Shown: positions 26,711 to 36,460 of the stretch, piece after piece
How the letters are laid out: each line of letters starts with the position of its first letter
Numbering within the stretch: the first letter of the stretch is position 1
Source: Neoaquamicrobium sediminum
GTDB taxonomy: Bacteria > Pseudomonadota > Alphaproteobacteria > Rhizobiales > Rhizobiaceae
Direction: 5' to 3'
Length of the DNA stretch: 64,000 bases
NCBI RefSeq assembly: GCF_013240295.1
Contig: NZ_JABETK010000003.1
Span: 372,001 to 436,000, forward strand
The notes under the pieces: model-generated
What the model saw: only the letters and a program-made list of their open reading frames with translations
Database searches by the model: none
Told to the model about the DNA's origin: nothing
Translations under genes and position numbers: made by a program

Positions 26711-27826
26711 ATGAATACCAAACTTATGCTTAGCTCGGTTGCCGCGCTTATGGGCGCATCCCAGGCATATGCCGCGGACCCGACCGTCTACGCCGTGCCC
26801 GAGCCCGAACCCCTCGAGTATGTCCGTATATGTGACACCTATGGGGCCGGCTTCTTCTATATTCCCGGCACCGAAACGTGTCTTTCGATCGGCGGCTACG
26901 TCTATTATCAGATCGGCGCTGAAAGTCGCGGACCAGGCGATACGCCGCCGCTCACCTTTCATCCTGGGGGCGAGCTTACCGACGGCTGGTACAAGACCGT
27001 GCGGACGCGTGTCAATTTCGATGCCCGGTCTCAGACCGATTGGGGAACGCTACGCAGTTATGTCCGCGTCGAAGCGAATTGGGACGGAACAAATGGCCTC
27101 GGCGGGGGTAGCGACGGCCCTGCCTACATTGACCAAGCCTATCTTGAACTGGGCGGCTTGCGCATGGGGTATACAGAATCCGCCTGGACGTCGACTCAGG
27201 CAGGGGGCGTTTCCAACTACCCTGGCACCCACTCGTGGGCTGGCCTCGGCTACGGCTACATGCAGCGGGCGCAGCTTTCGTACACGCATACGTTCGGCTC
27301 GGGCTATTTCGCAACCCTTTCACTGGAAGACGATGCCCTGGCAGGCAACGGCTACATTCCAGATGCCGTTGCAAAAGTCGGCGTAAATCAGGGATGGGGC
27401 GGCGCCTGGGCGCAATTCGGCTACGACGAGGACTTCCTGGGCTCGGACGGATACGCCGCTAAAGTCGGCTTGCAGTGGAACCTTCCGAATGCCACCGGCT
27501 CGTCAGTGCGTGTTGTAGGATCATATGCCAGCAACGCGAACGATTATTCGCGCGGGCAGTTCGACAAGATCAGCGCAGAGTGGTCAGCGCTTGCGTCCTA
27601 CAAGCACCAATTTACGTCCAACCTGTCGGCTTCCGTGGGTGCACACTACTACCGGAATTTGCACGCTGGTCTCGTGACGACGAACCTGGATGCGTACGCT
27701 GCCGAGTTGTCGACCGTCTGGACGCCGGTCACCAATTTCGAGGTCCGCAACGAGCTTGCCTACAGCAAAATCGACGGCCTCGGCGGTACGGTGTCCGGTT
27801 TCATGCGCTTTACCCGCTACTTCTGA
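26711..27826 (+). CDS. Outer-membrane porin of the rhizobial porin_2 type
   Basis: 371 residues with a signal peptide ending AYAADP. The family opening EYVRICDTYGAGFFYIPGTETCLSIGGYV, with its disulphide-spaced cysteines, is plain, followed by alternating beta-strand patterns and a C-terminal aromatic end (FTRYF). Porins of this family form general diffusion channels. The gene follows two CopR-type boxes and ends in a strong terminator, so it is a monocistronic member of the copper regulon by inference; a copper-altered porin would change metal entry. Confidence 0.85.
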   Translation: MNTKLMLSSVAALMGASQAYAADPTVYAVPEPEPLEYVRICDTYGAGFFYIPGTETCLSIGGYVYYQIGAESRGPGDTPPLTFHPGGELTDGWYKTVRTRVNFDARSQTDWGTLRSYVRVEANWDGTNGLGGGSDGPAYIDQAYLELGGLRMGYTESAWTSTQAGGVSNYPGTHSWAGLGYGYMQRAQLSYTHTFGSGYFATLSLEDDALAGNGYIPDAVAKVGVNQGWGGAWAQFGYDEDFLGSDGYAAKVGLQWNLPNATGSSVRVVGSYASNANDYSRGQFDKISAEWSALASYKHQFTSNLSASVGAHYYRNLHAGLVTTNLDAYAAELSTVWTPVTNFEVRNELAYSKIDGLGGTVSGFMRFTRYF

Positions 27827-27832
27827 TGACTT

Positions 27833-27864
27833 CCAAGGCGGGCGGCAAAACCCGCCCGCCTTGG
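27833..27864 (+). terminator. Terminator after the porin
   Basis: 13-bp perfect stem CCAAGGCGGGCGG / CCGCCCGCCTTGG with a CAAAAC loop, starting 7 bases after the porin stop and between convergent genes. Confidence 0.7.
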
Positions 27865-27903
27865 AATCCATGTTAGACCTTGGACGACGGAACGGGGTTG
27901 CTG

Positions 27904-28557
27904 TTACCCTTGGCCAACAGGCCTTCCGAGACGGGATGTGCCGCGATGAACGGCAGCGATCCAGAGGAGGGCGAAAAGCCAGCCTGCCAACACATCCGAC
28001 GGCCAGTGCGTGCCCAGGAATACCCTGCTCACGCCGACGCCGAGCACGATTGCTGCCGCCAATATCCACACCGCCCCCTGTAGAATTCGCCCGGGCGAAG
28101 GCCACAGAACAAGCAGCGTGGATACCAAGAGCAAGGAAAGGACTGCATGGCCGCTTGGGAAGCTTGTCGCTGCAATCTCCTCTGATCCTGGCAGATGGTG
28201 GGGTTTGGCGATACCGAACGCCGTTTTGGTCAGGTATGCCAAGGCCGCCCCTCCGGCCAATGTGAGCACGGCAAAGATCGCTCGATCAATTTCTCGTCGA
28301 GCTAACAGGGTTCCGACAAGGATCGCCGAGGCCAGCACAAAAAAGTGCGGACTTCCGAGCATCGTAAGACCCCATGCCGACGCGTGGACGATGCCCGATC
28401 CCTGCCGAACATTGCCTGGGTCTCCGAGACCTGCCAGCAGCAAGCGATCAATCGCATGCATGTCAGCAAGAAAGGCCAATGCCAGCAGGCCGAACATCGC
28501 TGCGGCTAGGAACTGGTTTCGGCCGTTGAGAATAATCGCGGGTTTTTCATCGGTCAT
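27904..28557 (-). CDS. PAP2-family membrane phosphatase
   Basis: 217 residues with about six membrane helices. The three PAP2 motifs are present: KTAFGIAKP (K-x6-RP with Lys in place of Arg), PSGHA, and SRVFLGTHWPSDVLAG with catalytic His and Asp. Substrates in the family are lipid phosphates such as undecaprenyl or phosphatidyl phosphates. ATG 28557 has TTGGAG upstream. It is downstream of, and co-directional with, the DUF4396-oxidase fusion, with 125 bases between, so co-transcription is possible. Confidence 0.8.
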   Translation of the reverse strand: MTDEKPAIILNGRNQFLAAAMFGLLALAFLADMHAIDRLLLAGLGDPGNVRQGSGIVHASAWGLTMLGSPHFFVLASAILVGTLLARREIDRAIFAVLTLAGGAALAYLTKTAFGIAKPHHLPGSEEIAATSFPSGHAVLSLLLVSTLLVLWPSPGRILQGAVWILAAAIVLGVGVSRVFLGTHWPSDVLAGWLFALLWIAAVHRGTSRLGRPVGQG

Positions 28558-28682
28558 GCTTCTCCAACTACGCGACAAAGCCTAACGGCGCGTTTCGCCC
28601 CGGCGGGGAATTGCGCCAGACAGTCGATGCGAGCGCCGCATCCCATCACCTGAATTCCGACGCCACTGTCGTAGCCTTTCGT

Positions 28683-30572
28683 TCAGTCTGCCGAGACGTC
28701 GATCACCAGCATTAGACCGCCGCCGCCTTCCATTTCGACGTTGTTGTTTGTCGTGTGGTGAGGGATGTGGCAGTGGAGCAGCCATTTTCCTGGCTGCCGC
28801 GCTGGCCACAGCACGTCAAAGCGTTGGCCTGGTCCGACATTGACGGTATCCGCGAGGTAGCGGTTGCTCTCGGGCAGCGTCTCGCCATCGACGGCGGCGA
28901 CCCGGAACGGCCCGCCGTGAATATGCATCGGATGGATTGCCATCGTGTGCGAGCCGACGAAGCGGACCTTCAGCGTCTCGCCAACCTTCAGCTTGACCGT
29001 CTCTGTCGCGGGATAGGCTTTGCCGTTGATCGTGAAGAAATTCGGCAAACCACCCTCCATTGGCATCGCCGGATAGGTCAGCCACTCGCGCTTAAGCCAT
29101 TCCTGCAACTGGACGGTATATTCGGCGTCAGCTTCAATCTCATCGCCCGGCTCGCGGGGATCGATGATAAGCGTTCCATAGAGGCCCAGCGACTGCTGGC
29201 GGTCGACATGATCGTGCGTGTGGTAAAAGTAGGTGCCGTGCTGGCCCACGTCATATTCGTAGCTGTACGTCTCGCCCGGTGCGATCGGTTCCTGCGTTAC
29301 ATGGGCCGGCCCATCCATCTCGTTGGGCAATATCAGCCCATGCCAGTGAACTGTCGTGGTCTCGGGTAGGCTGTTTGTGACGTTGATGCGAACTCTGTCG
29401 CCCTCCGTGACGCGCAACGTCGGGCCGGGAACCTGTCCGTTGTAAGCCAGCGCATCAACATACTCTCCGGGTAGAATCTGCCATCGTATGACGGCGGCCT
29501 CGAGATCGAAGACCTTGACGCCATCCTCGACGCGTGGCTCGAGAGGGCGGCCGCCTGTTTCGTCCGGTCCGGCGCGATATGCGACGCGGCGAGGATCGAC
29601 AGCGGCCATGTCACGCATCGCATCGCCGGGAGTGTCGAAATCCATGATCATCCCGGGCGGCATGATAACGTCGCCCACGTCGTGGGCGCTGAGCGCCATG
29701 TTCACCTGCGTGAACGGATAGGCAAACCCTCCGATTAGCATCAGCGTCGTAAAGGAGGCCATCGCCGTGATCTGCGTCCTCGTGGGCGCGAAGGCCAGCG
29801 AAAGGCGGCTTTCGCCGTTGCTGCCGCTCGAGTAGCCGCCAGCCGACTTCGCCTCGGCAGGCGAATGATGGTGCGCGCCGCGGTGGTGCGCGGCGCCCGC
29901 CGCGCCGCCACGATCGGTCATGAGCCCGTGCTTCATACCCTTGGACACCATCCAGACGTTGAAGGGATAGGCCACCGAGAAGCCGACGCCGATGCCGAGT
30001 GCCATCACGCCCCAGAACAGCAACTCGCCGGGCCACATGGCGCGCATATCGCGCCCCATCATCAGCACCGCCATGACCGGTGCCATGCCGGCCATCATCG
30101 CGTTCATGCTGATGAATTCCGGGATGAACGATTTTCGCACATTCTCCCAGTAGCTTCCGCCCATCATGCGCTTCATGAACAGCGCCTGGAAAATGAACAG
30201 GCCGAGCGCGAAGCCCGCCATATACTCGACGATGATGTCGACCCACATCGGCAGGCCGATGATCGCCGTCACGGCCGCGGCGATGATGATGCCGGTCGCG
30301 TCGCCGGCGACACAATGGATGGTGCTGCCTAGGCCCTGTTTCCAGAGCGGCTTGATGAACTGCTCGTGCGTACCGGGTCTCGGTTCCTTGTCCGCTAGAA
30401 CATAAAGCAGCAGTCCGACCGGTCCGAGGTAGAGGGTCACGAGCACGAAGCCCCACTTCATGACGGGCGGCTCGGGATTGTGTTGGAACTGGTCCCACGC
30501 GACATAGGCGGTGCTCAGGGCAGCGAGGAGGAACCATACTGCGAGTATGTAGTCTATGGGCTGGACGAACAT
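28683..30572 (-). CDS. DUF4396-multicopper oxidase fusion membrane protein
   Basis: 629 residues. The first about 225 residues are an integral-membrane DUF4396-type domain: a start MFVQPIDYILAVWFLL, GSTIHCVAGDATGI, DIIVEYMAGFALGLFIFQALF, ending with YPFNVWMV. A His-rich linker (AAHHRGAHHHSP) and another membrane helix follow. The C-terminal 310 residues are a three-domain-type oxidase with TTVHWHGLILP, FYHTHDH, HPMHIHGGPF and HCHIPHHTTNNN, so all copper ligands are kept. It would place cuprous oxidase activity on the membrane surface next to a possible copper-handling membrane domain. A CueR-type promoter sits upstream. Intact, large, and unlike the two soluble oxidases. Confidence 0.8.
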   Translation of the reverse strand: MFVQPIDYILAVWFLLAALSTAYVAWDQFQHNPEPPVMKWGFVLVTLYLGPVGLLLYVLADKEPRPGTHEQFIKPLWKQGLGSTIHCVAGDATGIIIAAAVTAIIGLPMWVDIIVEYMAGFALGLFIFQALFMKRMMGGSYWENVRKSFIPEFISMNAMMAGMAPVMAVLMMGRDMRAMWPGELLFWGVMALGIGVGFSVAYPFNVWMVSKGMKHGLMTDRGGAAGAAHHRGAHHHSPAEAKSAGGYSSGSNGESRLSLAFAPTRTQITAMASFTTLMLIGGFAYPFTQVNMALSAHDVGDVIMPPGMIMDFDTPGDAMRDMAAVDPRRVAYRAGPDETGGRPLEPRVEDGVKVFDLEAAVIRWQILPGEYVDALAYNGQVPGPTLRVTEGDRVRINVTNSLPETTTVHWHGLILPNEMDGPAHVTQEPIAPGETYSYEYDVGQHGTYFYHTHDHVDRQQSLGLYGTLIIDPREPGDEIEADAEYTVQLQEWLKREWLTYPAMPMEGGLPNFFTINGKAYPATETVKLKVGETLKVRFVGSHTMAIHPMHIHGGPFRVAAVDGETLPESNRYLADTVNVGPGQRFDVLWPARQPGKWLLHCHIPHHTTNNNVEMEGGGGLMLVIDVSAD

Positions 30573-30734
30573 AACAATATCTCCTCCGAACTCAGGTTGC
30601 GTGGCCTGGCGGATCGGCTTGTTCGCGTCGATAGCAAGTCGACGTCCGTCGCTGCCAGTTCTTGAGTCTGCTTACGGGAGTTCAGTACCAAACACATGTA
30701 CGACGCGCTGGCCACGCCTTACAAAGAGGGCAAC

Positions 30735-30765
30735 GGCTAGACCTTACATCTACTGGAAGGTCAAT
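30735..30765 (-). promoter_or_regulatory. Putative CueR-type promoter of the DUF4396-oxidase gene
   Basis: On the minus strand TTGACC, a 19-base spacer holding the dyad CCTTCC...AAGG, then TAGCCG. The long 19-base spacer is typical of MerR-family promoters. It closely resembles the two sites between copZ and copA. Confidence 0.6.
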
Positions 30766-30847
30766 CGGATTCTTGCAAATCTCTTTTGCCAATTCCTATT
30801 GTCGCAAGGTTCTGCGCAGCTCGGTGGCCTCTTACGTTATGATACGA

Positions 30848-31747
30848 CTAAAGCCAGCCAGCGGCTTGCCTGTCGCGTTCCAACTCGGCCATCCCGAGGA
30901 ACGCGTCCGCCAGCCGTGATTGGGGCGCGTTTGGTGGGCGCACCAGCAGGGATCTAAATTGCGCGGAAGGACGAAAGCGCACGAGCGCCATACCGGTAAG
31001 ATCGAGACCATCGAGCGAGAACGGATTGACAAGAGCAATACCGACGCCGTTGCGCACCAGATTGCAGACCGTCAACGAGTACTGCGTCTCGCTGACAATC
31101 TTCGGACGAACGCCTGCCTCCGCAAAAATGCGGTCGAAACGGCTGCGCGCAGCGTCTTCATTTGCCAAGGTCACGAACCGCTCGTTGTCAAAATCGACCG
31201 GCCTGACCGTTTGATAGCCAGCAAGGCGATGCCCCTGGGGCAAGAGGCAGACTGCGTCGGGACTGGCAAAAGGCTGCACTTCAACCCCGGCGGAGTTGAT
31301 TTCATCGGCGGCGAAGCCGAGATCGTAATTGCCCGCCGCGATCTCCTCGCGAACGAATTCCGAACTTCGTACCTGCAACAGCACCGAGGAATTCGGGAAC
31401 TGCCTCGCGAACCTGCCAACCACCCTTGGAAGGAAAGCATGCCCAAGCGCCGGCATGCTTACGACTCGCAAGCGGGCACCGACGAAGCTGCGAATGTTCT
31501 CTGCAGCAAACCGTAGCCTTTCGATACCGGTAAACGCTCTGGTCACCTCTTCGAAAAAGGCCTTGCCCTCGGCAGTGACTTTCAGGCGCCCTCTGGACCG
31601 TTCGAACAGCGTTAGCCGTGCAGATGCCTCGAGTTCAGCGATATGCCTACTGACGGCGGGTTGTGAAATTCGCAACATTTCGGCGGCACGGCTCGCGGTG
31701 CCACAGATCATTACGGCTCGGAAGGCTTCGATCTGACGAAAGTTCAT
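30848..31747 (-). CDS. LysR-type transcriptional regulator
   Basis: 299 residues. N-terminal winged helix-turn-helix (QIEAFRAVMICGTASRAAEML, QPAVSRHIAELE) and a C-terminal co-inducer domain with LRVVSMPALGHAFLPRVV. It is divergent from the cystathionine beta-lyase-like and aap-like genes with a 108-base gap, the usual layout for LysR control of an adjacent operon. The effector is not evident; a sulphur-containing amino acid is a guess based on the target enzyme. Confidence 0.8.
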   Translation of the reverse strand: MNFRQIEAFRAVMICGTASRAAEMLRISQPAVSRHIAELEASARLTLFERSRGRLKVTAEGKAFFEEVTRAFTGIERLRFAAENIRSFVGARLRVVSMPALGHAFLPRVVGRFARQFPNSSVLLQVRSSEFVREEIAAGNYDLGFAADEINSAGVEVQPFASPDAVCLLPQGHRLAGYQTVRPVDFDNERFVTLANEDAARSRFDRIFAEAGVRPKIVSETQYSLTVCNLVRNGVGIALVNPFSLDGLDLTGMALVRFRPSAQFRSLLVRPPNAPQSRLADAFLGMAELERDRQAAGWL

Positions 31748-31855
31748 TCAGGATCTATATCAGGTTTCTGCATAGAGTCCGAACACTTCAGTATTTGAAA
31801 TCATGCCAGGGTTGCCGGATGTTGGTCCTGTCCAACACAGGAACGCCGATAGCCC

Positions 31856-33031
31856 ATGAAGCGTGACACCAAATTGCTGCATGTCGATGCCAGCGACCTT
31901 CCCTTTCCCGCACTGACCGTGCCGGTGCATCGCGGATCGACCATCGTTTTCGACACGGTGAACGAGTTCCTTGACCGCCATCGTGCGTTCTACGACGGCT
32001 ATGCATACGGCCTCTACGGCCACCCCGCCCTGCGTGCCCTCGAGAAGGCGATCGCAACGTTGGAAGGCGCTGAGAAGGCGTTGATCACGCCATCCGGCAT
32101 GGCCGCAATCACGCTTGTAAACCTGACCGCTCTTCAGGCGGGCGATGGGGTGCTGATTCCCACATCCGCCTATGGGCCGGCCAGGCAGGCAGCCGACGCC
32201 CTGCTTGCGCCTCTGGGCATCGACGTGACCTTCTACCCACCGGATGCGGACGTCTCCACCCTCATATCCTACCGGACCCGCTTGGTATGGGTAGAAGCTC
32301 CGGGGTCCTTTGGAATGGAGATGCAGGATGTGCCGGCCATCGTCGCAGCCGCCCATGCCCGGGGCGCAGAGGTGGCGGCCGACGCAACGTGGGCCTCACC
32401 ACTTGGATTCCAAGCTCTTTCGCACGGCGTAGACTATGCCGTTCAGGCCCTATCGAAATATGTGAGCGGCCATTCCGATGTCCTCATGGGATCAGTCGCC
32501 GTTGCAGATCAATCGCGCTTCCGGCGGCTCAAGGACCGGATGAAGGCTCTGGGTTACGGCGTCTCGCCCGACGACTGCTACCTCACGCTACGTGGTCTTG
32601 GAACGCTATCCGTGCGCATGGATCGGCAATCGGCCACGGCATTGGAACTCGCACGATGGCTCGACGGGCGTGATGGGGTAACTCGAGTTCTGCACCCGGC
32701 CCTGGTCAACGACCCAGGCCACCCGATATGGCTTCGCGACTTTGCAGGTGCCGGAAGCGTATTCTCGGTCCTGCTTGACCCCAGGTACTCCAACAACTTG
32801 GCCGCGTTTCTCGAACAGCTCAGCATTTTCCGCATCGGCGCAAGCTGGGGTGGACTGCACAGCCTGGTGGCGCCGGCAGACATGCGCGCGATGCGGAGCA
32901 GTTCGAACTGGGCAGATACAGGCCCGCTCGTACGAATAAGTATCGGACTGGAAGCAGCGGAGGATCTCCGCGACGATCTGGAACTCGGCCTCGAACGGTA
33001 CATGCGCCAATTCGAGAATGCCGCCCAGTAA
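31856..33031 (+). CDS. PLP-dependent cystathionine beta-lyase-like enzyme
   Basis: 391 residues of the Cys/Met metabolism PLP family. Visible are VHRGSTIVFD, the YGLYGHPALRALE substrate loop, SGMAAITLV phosphate-binding region, the DATWASP segment, and the PLP lysine in ALSKYVSGHSD. The closest pattern is MetC-type lyase (cystathionine to homocysteine, pyruvate and ammonia), though related lyases act on other S- or D-amino acids. Being the first gene before an amino-acid importer and divergent from a LysR regulator, it likely processes the imported compound. Confidence 0.8.
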   Translation: MKRDTKLLHVDASDLPFPALTVPVHRGSTIVFDTVNEFLDRHRAFYDGYAYGLYGHPALRALEKAIATLEGAEKALITPSGMAAITLVNLTALQAGDGVLIPTSAYGPARQAADALLAPLGIDVTFYPPDADVSTLISYRTRLVWVEAPGSFGMEMQDVPAIVAAAHARGAEVAADATWASPLGFQALSHGVDYAVQALSKYVSGHSDVLMGSVAVADQSRFRRLKDRMKALGYGVSPDDCYLTLRGLGTLSVRMDRQSATALELARWLDGRDGVTRVLHPALVNDPGHPIWLRDFAGAGSVFSVLLDPRYSNNLAAFLEQLSIFRIGASWGGLHSLVAPADMRAMRSSSNWADTGPLVRISIGLEAAEDLRDDLELGLERYMRQFENAAQ

Positions 33032-33103
33032 GAACCGCGCGACTGGTCGCAGCGCCACGACCGAGTAGATGAAGTGCTAAACGGCGCAATGGAGGAGATG
33101 GAT

Positions 33104-34125
33104 ATGAAAGAACTGAAGCCTCTATACCTTGCGGCTGCCGCAATCGCGATGCCGTTTACCGCACATGCTGGCGTCACAATCGATACCATCAAGCAGCGGG
33201 GCGAGCTGAACTGCGGCGTCAGCACCGGCACGTCGATCGGCAAGAGCACGCTTGATGACCAGGGTAACTGGACGGGCTTCGAGGCGGATTTTTGCCGAGC
33301 GGTCGCGGCCGCCGTTCTTGGCGACGGCACAAAGGTGAACTTCGTTCCGCTCGAGTTCAAGAATGCCTTTGCCTCGCTCCAGTCGTCAAGCGTCGACATG
33401 CTCGCCCGGTCGGCAACGTGGACCTTTTCGCGCGACAACGATCTCGCCTTTGAGTGGGCTGGAGTTTACCTCTACGACGGACAGGGGTTCCTGGTCAGCA
33501 AGGATAGCGGCATTGCAGAAGCGGCTCAGCTATCCGGAGCCTCGATCTGCGTAACCTCGGGCACCACCACCGAGCTCAATCTGGCGGACTATTTCCGCGC
33601 CAACGGCCTGGAATATACGCCGATCACCGTAAGCTCCCCTGACCAAAGCACAGCCAATCTCGAGGCTGGCCGCTGTGACGCATACACCAACGAAGTTGGC
33701 GGCCTTGCTTCCTATCGTCTCGGCCTCTCGGAACCGGACAACTACGTCATTCTGCCGGACATAATTTCCAAGGAGCCGCTGGGGCCCGTGGTGCGCCAAG
33801 ACGATCCGCAATTCGAGGATGTCGTCGAATGGACACTTTATGCACTGATTATCGGTGAAGAGTTGGGAATTACTCAAGCTAACGCAGTCGAAATGGCAGA
33901 AACCGCATCAAAGCCGGAAGTTAAACGTCTTCTCGGTTCGGAAGGTGGTTTCGGCGCGATGATGGGCGTTGAAAACGACTGGGCCGTCAACGTCATTTCG
34001 GCTGTCGGGAATTACGAAGAGTTGTTCGAGCGCACCCTCGGCTCCAAGAGCAAAGCCAACGTCGAGCGCGGGAGAAACAAACTCTGGTCCGAAGGCGGCC
34101 TGCTCTACGCTCCCCGGTGCGCTGA
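33104..34125 (+). CDS. aapJ: General amino-acid ABC transporter binding protein (AapJ-like), 3' frameshift
   Basis: About 340 residues; signal peptide then the AapJ pattern: GVTIDTIKQRGELNCGVSTG, FEADFCRAVAAAVLGD, DMLARSATWTFSRDNDL, CVTSGTTTELNLADYFR and SEGGFGAMMG. ATG 33104 has GGAGG at the right distance, whereas ATG 33098 would be too close to it. The final residues read APRCAEPCQ as given and would run to 34153. One more C in CCCC (34112-34115) gives LLYAPPVR and a stop at 34125, 4 bases before the next gene, as in related operons. Confidence 0.85.
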
Positions 34126-34128
34126 GCC

Positions 34129-35346
34129 GTGTCAACCTTGGCCGAGGCGGTGAGCCCTTCTCCACCATCCGCGATAGACGATGCAATGGGGAAGCGATTC
34201 AACAACCGTGAGCGACGAGTGCAACGGCGCCGTCGTGCGCTCATTTATCAGGTTCTGGTCGTTCTCTGCGCTGCATTCGCATTCGGCTATTTCAGCCTTA
34301 ATGTCGTGCGCAACCTGGAGGCGACCGGGCTCACCGGCGGATTCAGCTTCCTTTGGCAAGAAGCCGGCTTTTCCATGAGCTTCAGCTTGATCCCGATGAC
34401 CGCCGAGGCGACATACGGGCGGATTTATATAGCCGGCATCCTGAACACTTTGTTCGTGGCCAGCATGGCGCTCGTTCTGGCAACCCTCCTCGGCGTCGCC
34501 GTCGGGCTTGCGCGGAGCGCGCCGGCCAGACCTATCCGGGTCATGGCAAAAGTCTATGTCGAGGCGGTCCGCAACGTTCCGCTCCTCCTGATCCTTATCT
34601 TCACGCAAACGGTGGCGCTACGATCGCTTCCCGTTGTGCGCGACGCCCTCAACCTCGGCGGCGGCTTCTTTCTCAGCAATCGCGGCATCTATCTTCCCGC
34701 TCCCCTCGCAGGACCAAACACCACGTTTGCTGCAGGCCTATTTGTTCTTGGATTGGTATCCGCTGTAGCTGCCTATCTGACGCGCCCTCGCGTACCAGTC
34801 AGCCGGGCACGAGAAAGAGCACCTATGTTGGTCGCAGCCATGCTTGCCGCAGGTTCGATGCTGGCCGCAGCAGTACTTCTCGAGTGGGAACGCCCAAAAC
34901 TAGGCGGGTTCGATTTCAACGGCGGTATAAAGCTCATGCCCGAGTTGGTGGCCTTGCTTGTCGCGCTTGTCGTCTACAATGCCGCCTTCATCGCCGAAAT
35001 CGTCCGGCAGGGGATAATCAGCGTCGACAAGGGGCAGGTTGAAGCGGCCCGTGCGCTCGGTTTCAGGCATGGCTTCATCCAACGCCGCATCGTGTTGCCG
35101 CAGGCAATGCGCCTGATGATTCCGCCAATCACCAATCAATACGTGCATCTTGTAAAAGCTTCCTCGTTGGCGACGGTTGTAGGTTTTCCCGATCTCGTGA
35201 ACGTCTTCCTCGGCACCTCGCTCAACCAGACTGGCCGCGCTGTCGAGATCGTCATCCTGACGGCGCTTGTATATCTGACGATCAACGTCGCGCTTGGGTC
35301 GGCCTCCGCGGCATACAACAGTCGAAAAGGGTTGAAGCAGCGATGA
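34129..35346 (+). CDS. aapQ: General amino-acid ABC transporter permease (AapQ-like)
   Basis: 405 residues from GTG. The large size, the arginine-rich N-terminus (RRVQRRRRALIYQ) and extra middle membrane segments are characteristic of AapQ. The ATPase-contact loop EAARALGFRHGFIQRRIVLPQ is near the C-terminus, followed by KASSLATVVGFPDLVNVF. It overlaps the next permease by 4 bases. Intact. Confidence 0.85.
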   Translation: MSTLAEAVSPSPPSAIDDAMGKRFNNRERRVQRRRRALIYQVLVVLCAAFAFGYFSLNVVRNLEATGLTGGFSFLWQEAGFSMSFSLIPMTAEATYGRIYIAGILNTLFVASMALVLATLLGVAVGLARSAPARPIRVMAKVYVEAVRNVPLLLILIFTQTVALRSLPVVRDALNLGGGFFLSNRGIYLPAPLAGPNTTFAAGLFVLGLVSAVAAYLTRPRVPVSRARERAPMLVAAMLAAGSMLAAAVLLEWERPKLGGFDFNGGIKLMPELVALLVALVVYNAAFIAEIVRQGIISVDKGQVEAARALGFRHGFIQRRIVLPQAMRLMIPPITNQYVHLVKASSLATVVGFPDLVNVFLGTSLNQTGRAVEIVILTALVYLTINVALGSASAAYNSRKGLKQR

Positions 35347-36457
35347 CGATAGACGCTGTTGCATTACACCGGAGCCGGCCCCTGGCGGACCCAAACCGAA
35401 CCTGGCATGGTCCGCCTTCAAAACACTGCGCGACCGTCCCTTCAGCATGGCAGTATGGGCGATCTTCCTGCTGGCCTTGGCCATGTTGGTTCCCGCGCTC
35501 CTGCAGTGGGCCATATTTGATGCGACCTGGTCAGCCGAAAACCGGCAAGGCTGCGATCCGGATGGAGCATGCTGGGCCTTTGTAATAAGCCGGCTACCGC
35601 AGTTTGCCTTCGGGTTCTTCCCTTCACAGGAGCGCTGGCGCGCCGCCGTCGCGCTACTGGCACCGATCATCGCCCTGGGCCTGGCCCTCGGCCCCGCTTT
35701 CCGATGGCGCACACCGATCGTCGTATTTGTATTGGCAACTTATCCAGTCTTCTCGACCCTGATCCTGCATGGCGAACTGCTTGGACTGACGCTCGTCCCC
35801 ACGACCCAGTGGGGAGGCATGACGATGACCGTCTACGTCGGAACCGTGGCATTCGTATCGGCCTTCCCCATTGGTTTCCTACTGGCACTTGCCCGCATGT
35901 CACGCTTGCCAGCGTTGTATGTGCTCGCAACTGTCTTCATCGAGGTCTGGCGTGGCTTACCACTGATCGCGGTCCTATTTATCGCCGTGGTTATGGTGCC
36001 GCTAATCTTGCCGCCGGGAACGGAATTTCCCCGTCTCGCGCTGGCACTGATCGGGATTTCGCTGTACACCTCGTCCTACCTCGCGGAGGTGTTCCGTGGC
36101 GGGCTGCAAAGCATCGGCAAGGGACAGGGTGAAGCCGCGGCCGCGCTCGGCTTCACATTCTGGAACGCGCAGGCATACATCCTCATCCCTCAGGCGATCA
36201 GAGCGGTGCTACCCGGCATCCTCAATACCGTGGTGGCGCTCTTCAAGGATACCACCTATGTCCTGGTCGTCGGCCTTTTTGACTTCCTCAACATTGTCAC
36301 CGCAGCGATCGCTGATCCCCAATGGCTTGGACTGGCGACAGAAGGATATGTGTTTGTCGGTCTAGTCTATTGGAGCTTCTGTTTCTTTCTCACGCGTGTC
36401 GGCGACAGTCTGGAGCGCCGTCTCGGCGAGGGCCAATCTAGAGCTGCGGGGGTATGA
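35343..36457 (+). CDS. aapM: General amino-acid ABC transporter permease (AapM-like), one frameshift
   Basis: About 371 residues when corrected. The start MTIDAVALHRSRP overlaps the aapQ stop. The remainder begins in another frame at KPNLAWSAFKTLRDRPFS and continues normally (LALIGISLYTSSYLAEVFRGG, EAAAALGFTFWNAQAYILIPQ, FKDTTYVLVVGLFDFLN). A base is missing between 35379 and 35392, at a CCCC or CCC run. A shorter 336-residue product from ATG 35447 would lack the usual cytoplasmic N-terminus. Confidence 0.8.
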
Positions 36458-36460
36458 GCT

